Source of the DNA: Bacteroidota bacterium | GTDB taxonomy: Bacteria; Bacteroidota; Bacteroidia; Bacteroidales; UBA932 | Reading direction: 5' to 3' | Assembly (NCBI GenBank): GCA_009778375.1 | Contig: WRJW01000143.1 | Coordinates: forward strand, 1-6,369 | DNA length: 6,369 bases | Shown here: positions 6,306 through 6,369 of the stretch, in pieces | Layout: every line of letters begins with the position of its first letter | Position numbering within the stretch: the stretch's first letter is position 1 | Notes under the pieces: model-generated | Seen by the model: the letters and a program-made list of their open reading frames with translations, nothing else | Databases searched by the model: none | Told to the model about the DNA's origin: nothing | Program-made: the position numbers and the translations under genes

Positions 6306-6369
6306 TTACGAAAAATAAACCTGACACAGTTTAGTTTACACTCCCAAAAGTACAGGGAAAGGCGATCGG
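6306..6369. mobile_element. Possible terminal segment of an IS256-type insertion sequence
   Basis: After the ATPase stop the sequence has no convincing gene. The stretch around 6320-6345 contains GACACAGTTTAGTTTACACT, which resembles from memory the terminal sequences of IS256-family elements, where GTGTAAA/TTTACAC and TGTGTCA/TGACACA words occur just outside the transposase. No partner terminal repeat, target duplication or transposase codons are visible because the window ends at 6369. This is recognition by resemblance only. Confidence 0.22.

Noticed and set aside
6254..6367. Minus-strand frame open from the window edge to a TAG at 6254-6256 (37 codons)
   Set aside because: It is short, has unusual composition rich in aromatic residues and cysteine, crosses the IS-end-like stretch, and matches no C-terminus I recognise. 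Not enough to call a partial gene.
1..6369. Searched for tRNA or rRNA genes, CRISPR arrays, tandem repeats and attachment sites
   Set aside because: The gaps between genes are 55, 1, 4 and 88 bp, with 118 bp at the end, and I saw no cloverleaf, regularly spaced repeat or duplicated att-like sequence.

Overview
The window looks like chromosomal DNA from a member of the Bacteroidota, most likely the order Bacteroidales. The S41 peptidase at the left end is of the Bacteroidales C-terminal-processing type. Two intergenic gaps carry perfect matches to the Bacteroidota -7 promoter box (TAnnTTTG), and several starts lack a Shine-Dalgarno sequence and sit behind A/T-rich leaders, as is usual in this phylum. 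All five protein genes are on the + strand and none shows an internal frameshift.

Layout: (1) positions 2-1498 hold the 3' part of a PDZ-containing S41 serine peptidase, whose N-terminus lies outside the window. (2) A 55-bp gap contains a perfect 8-bp-arm inverted repeat overlapping a -7-type box. (3) Positions 1554-4963 form a compact three-gene sugar module: an MFS transporter of the fucose/glucose/galactose (FHS) type, a ROK-family sugar kinase one base downstream, and galactokinase (galK) four bases after that. (4) An 88-bp gap contains a weak hairpin and a second -7-type box. (5) Positions 5052-6251 encode an AAA-type ATPase with a DUF4143-like C-terminal domain, probably an independent accessory gene. 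(6) The last 118 bp contain no convincing gene; a stretch there resembles the terminal sequence of an IS256-type element, but this is only a weak impression.

How the genes work together (inference): the transporter brings a hexose across the inner membrane, galK makes galactose 1-phosphate for the Leloir pathway, and the ROK kinase would phosphorylate glucose or a related hexose at C6. A disaccharide or glycan yielding both galactose and glucose (or another hexose) would feed both kinases. The inverted repeat at the head of the module is the best candidate operator. No epimerase, uridylyltransferase, glycosidase or regulator gene is visible in the window.

I do not see a clearly undescribed system. 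The points most worth a second look are the operator-like repeat on the promoter of the sugar module, the apparent absence of the FucP-type proton-coupling acids in the transporter, and the possible mobile-element end at the right edge.
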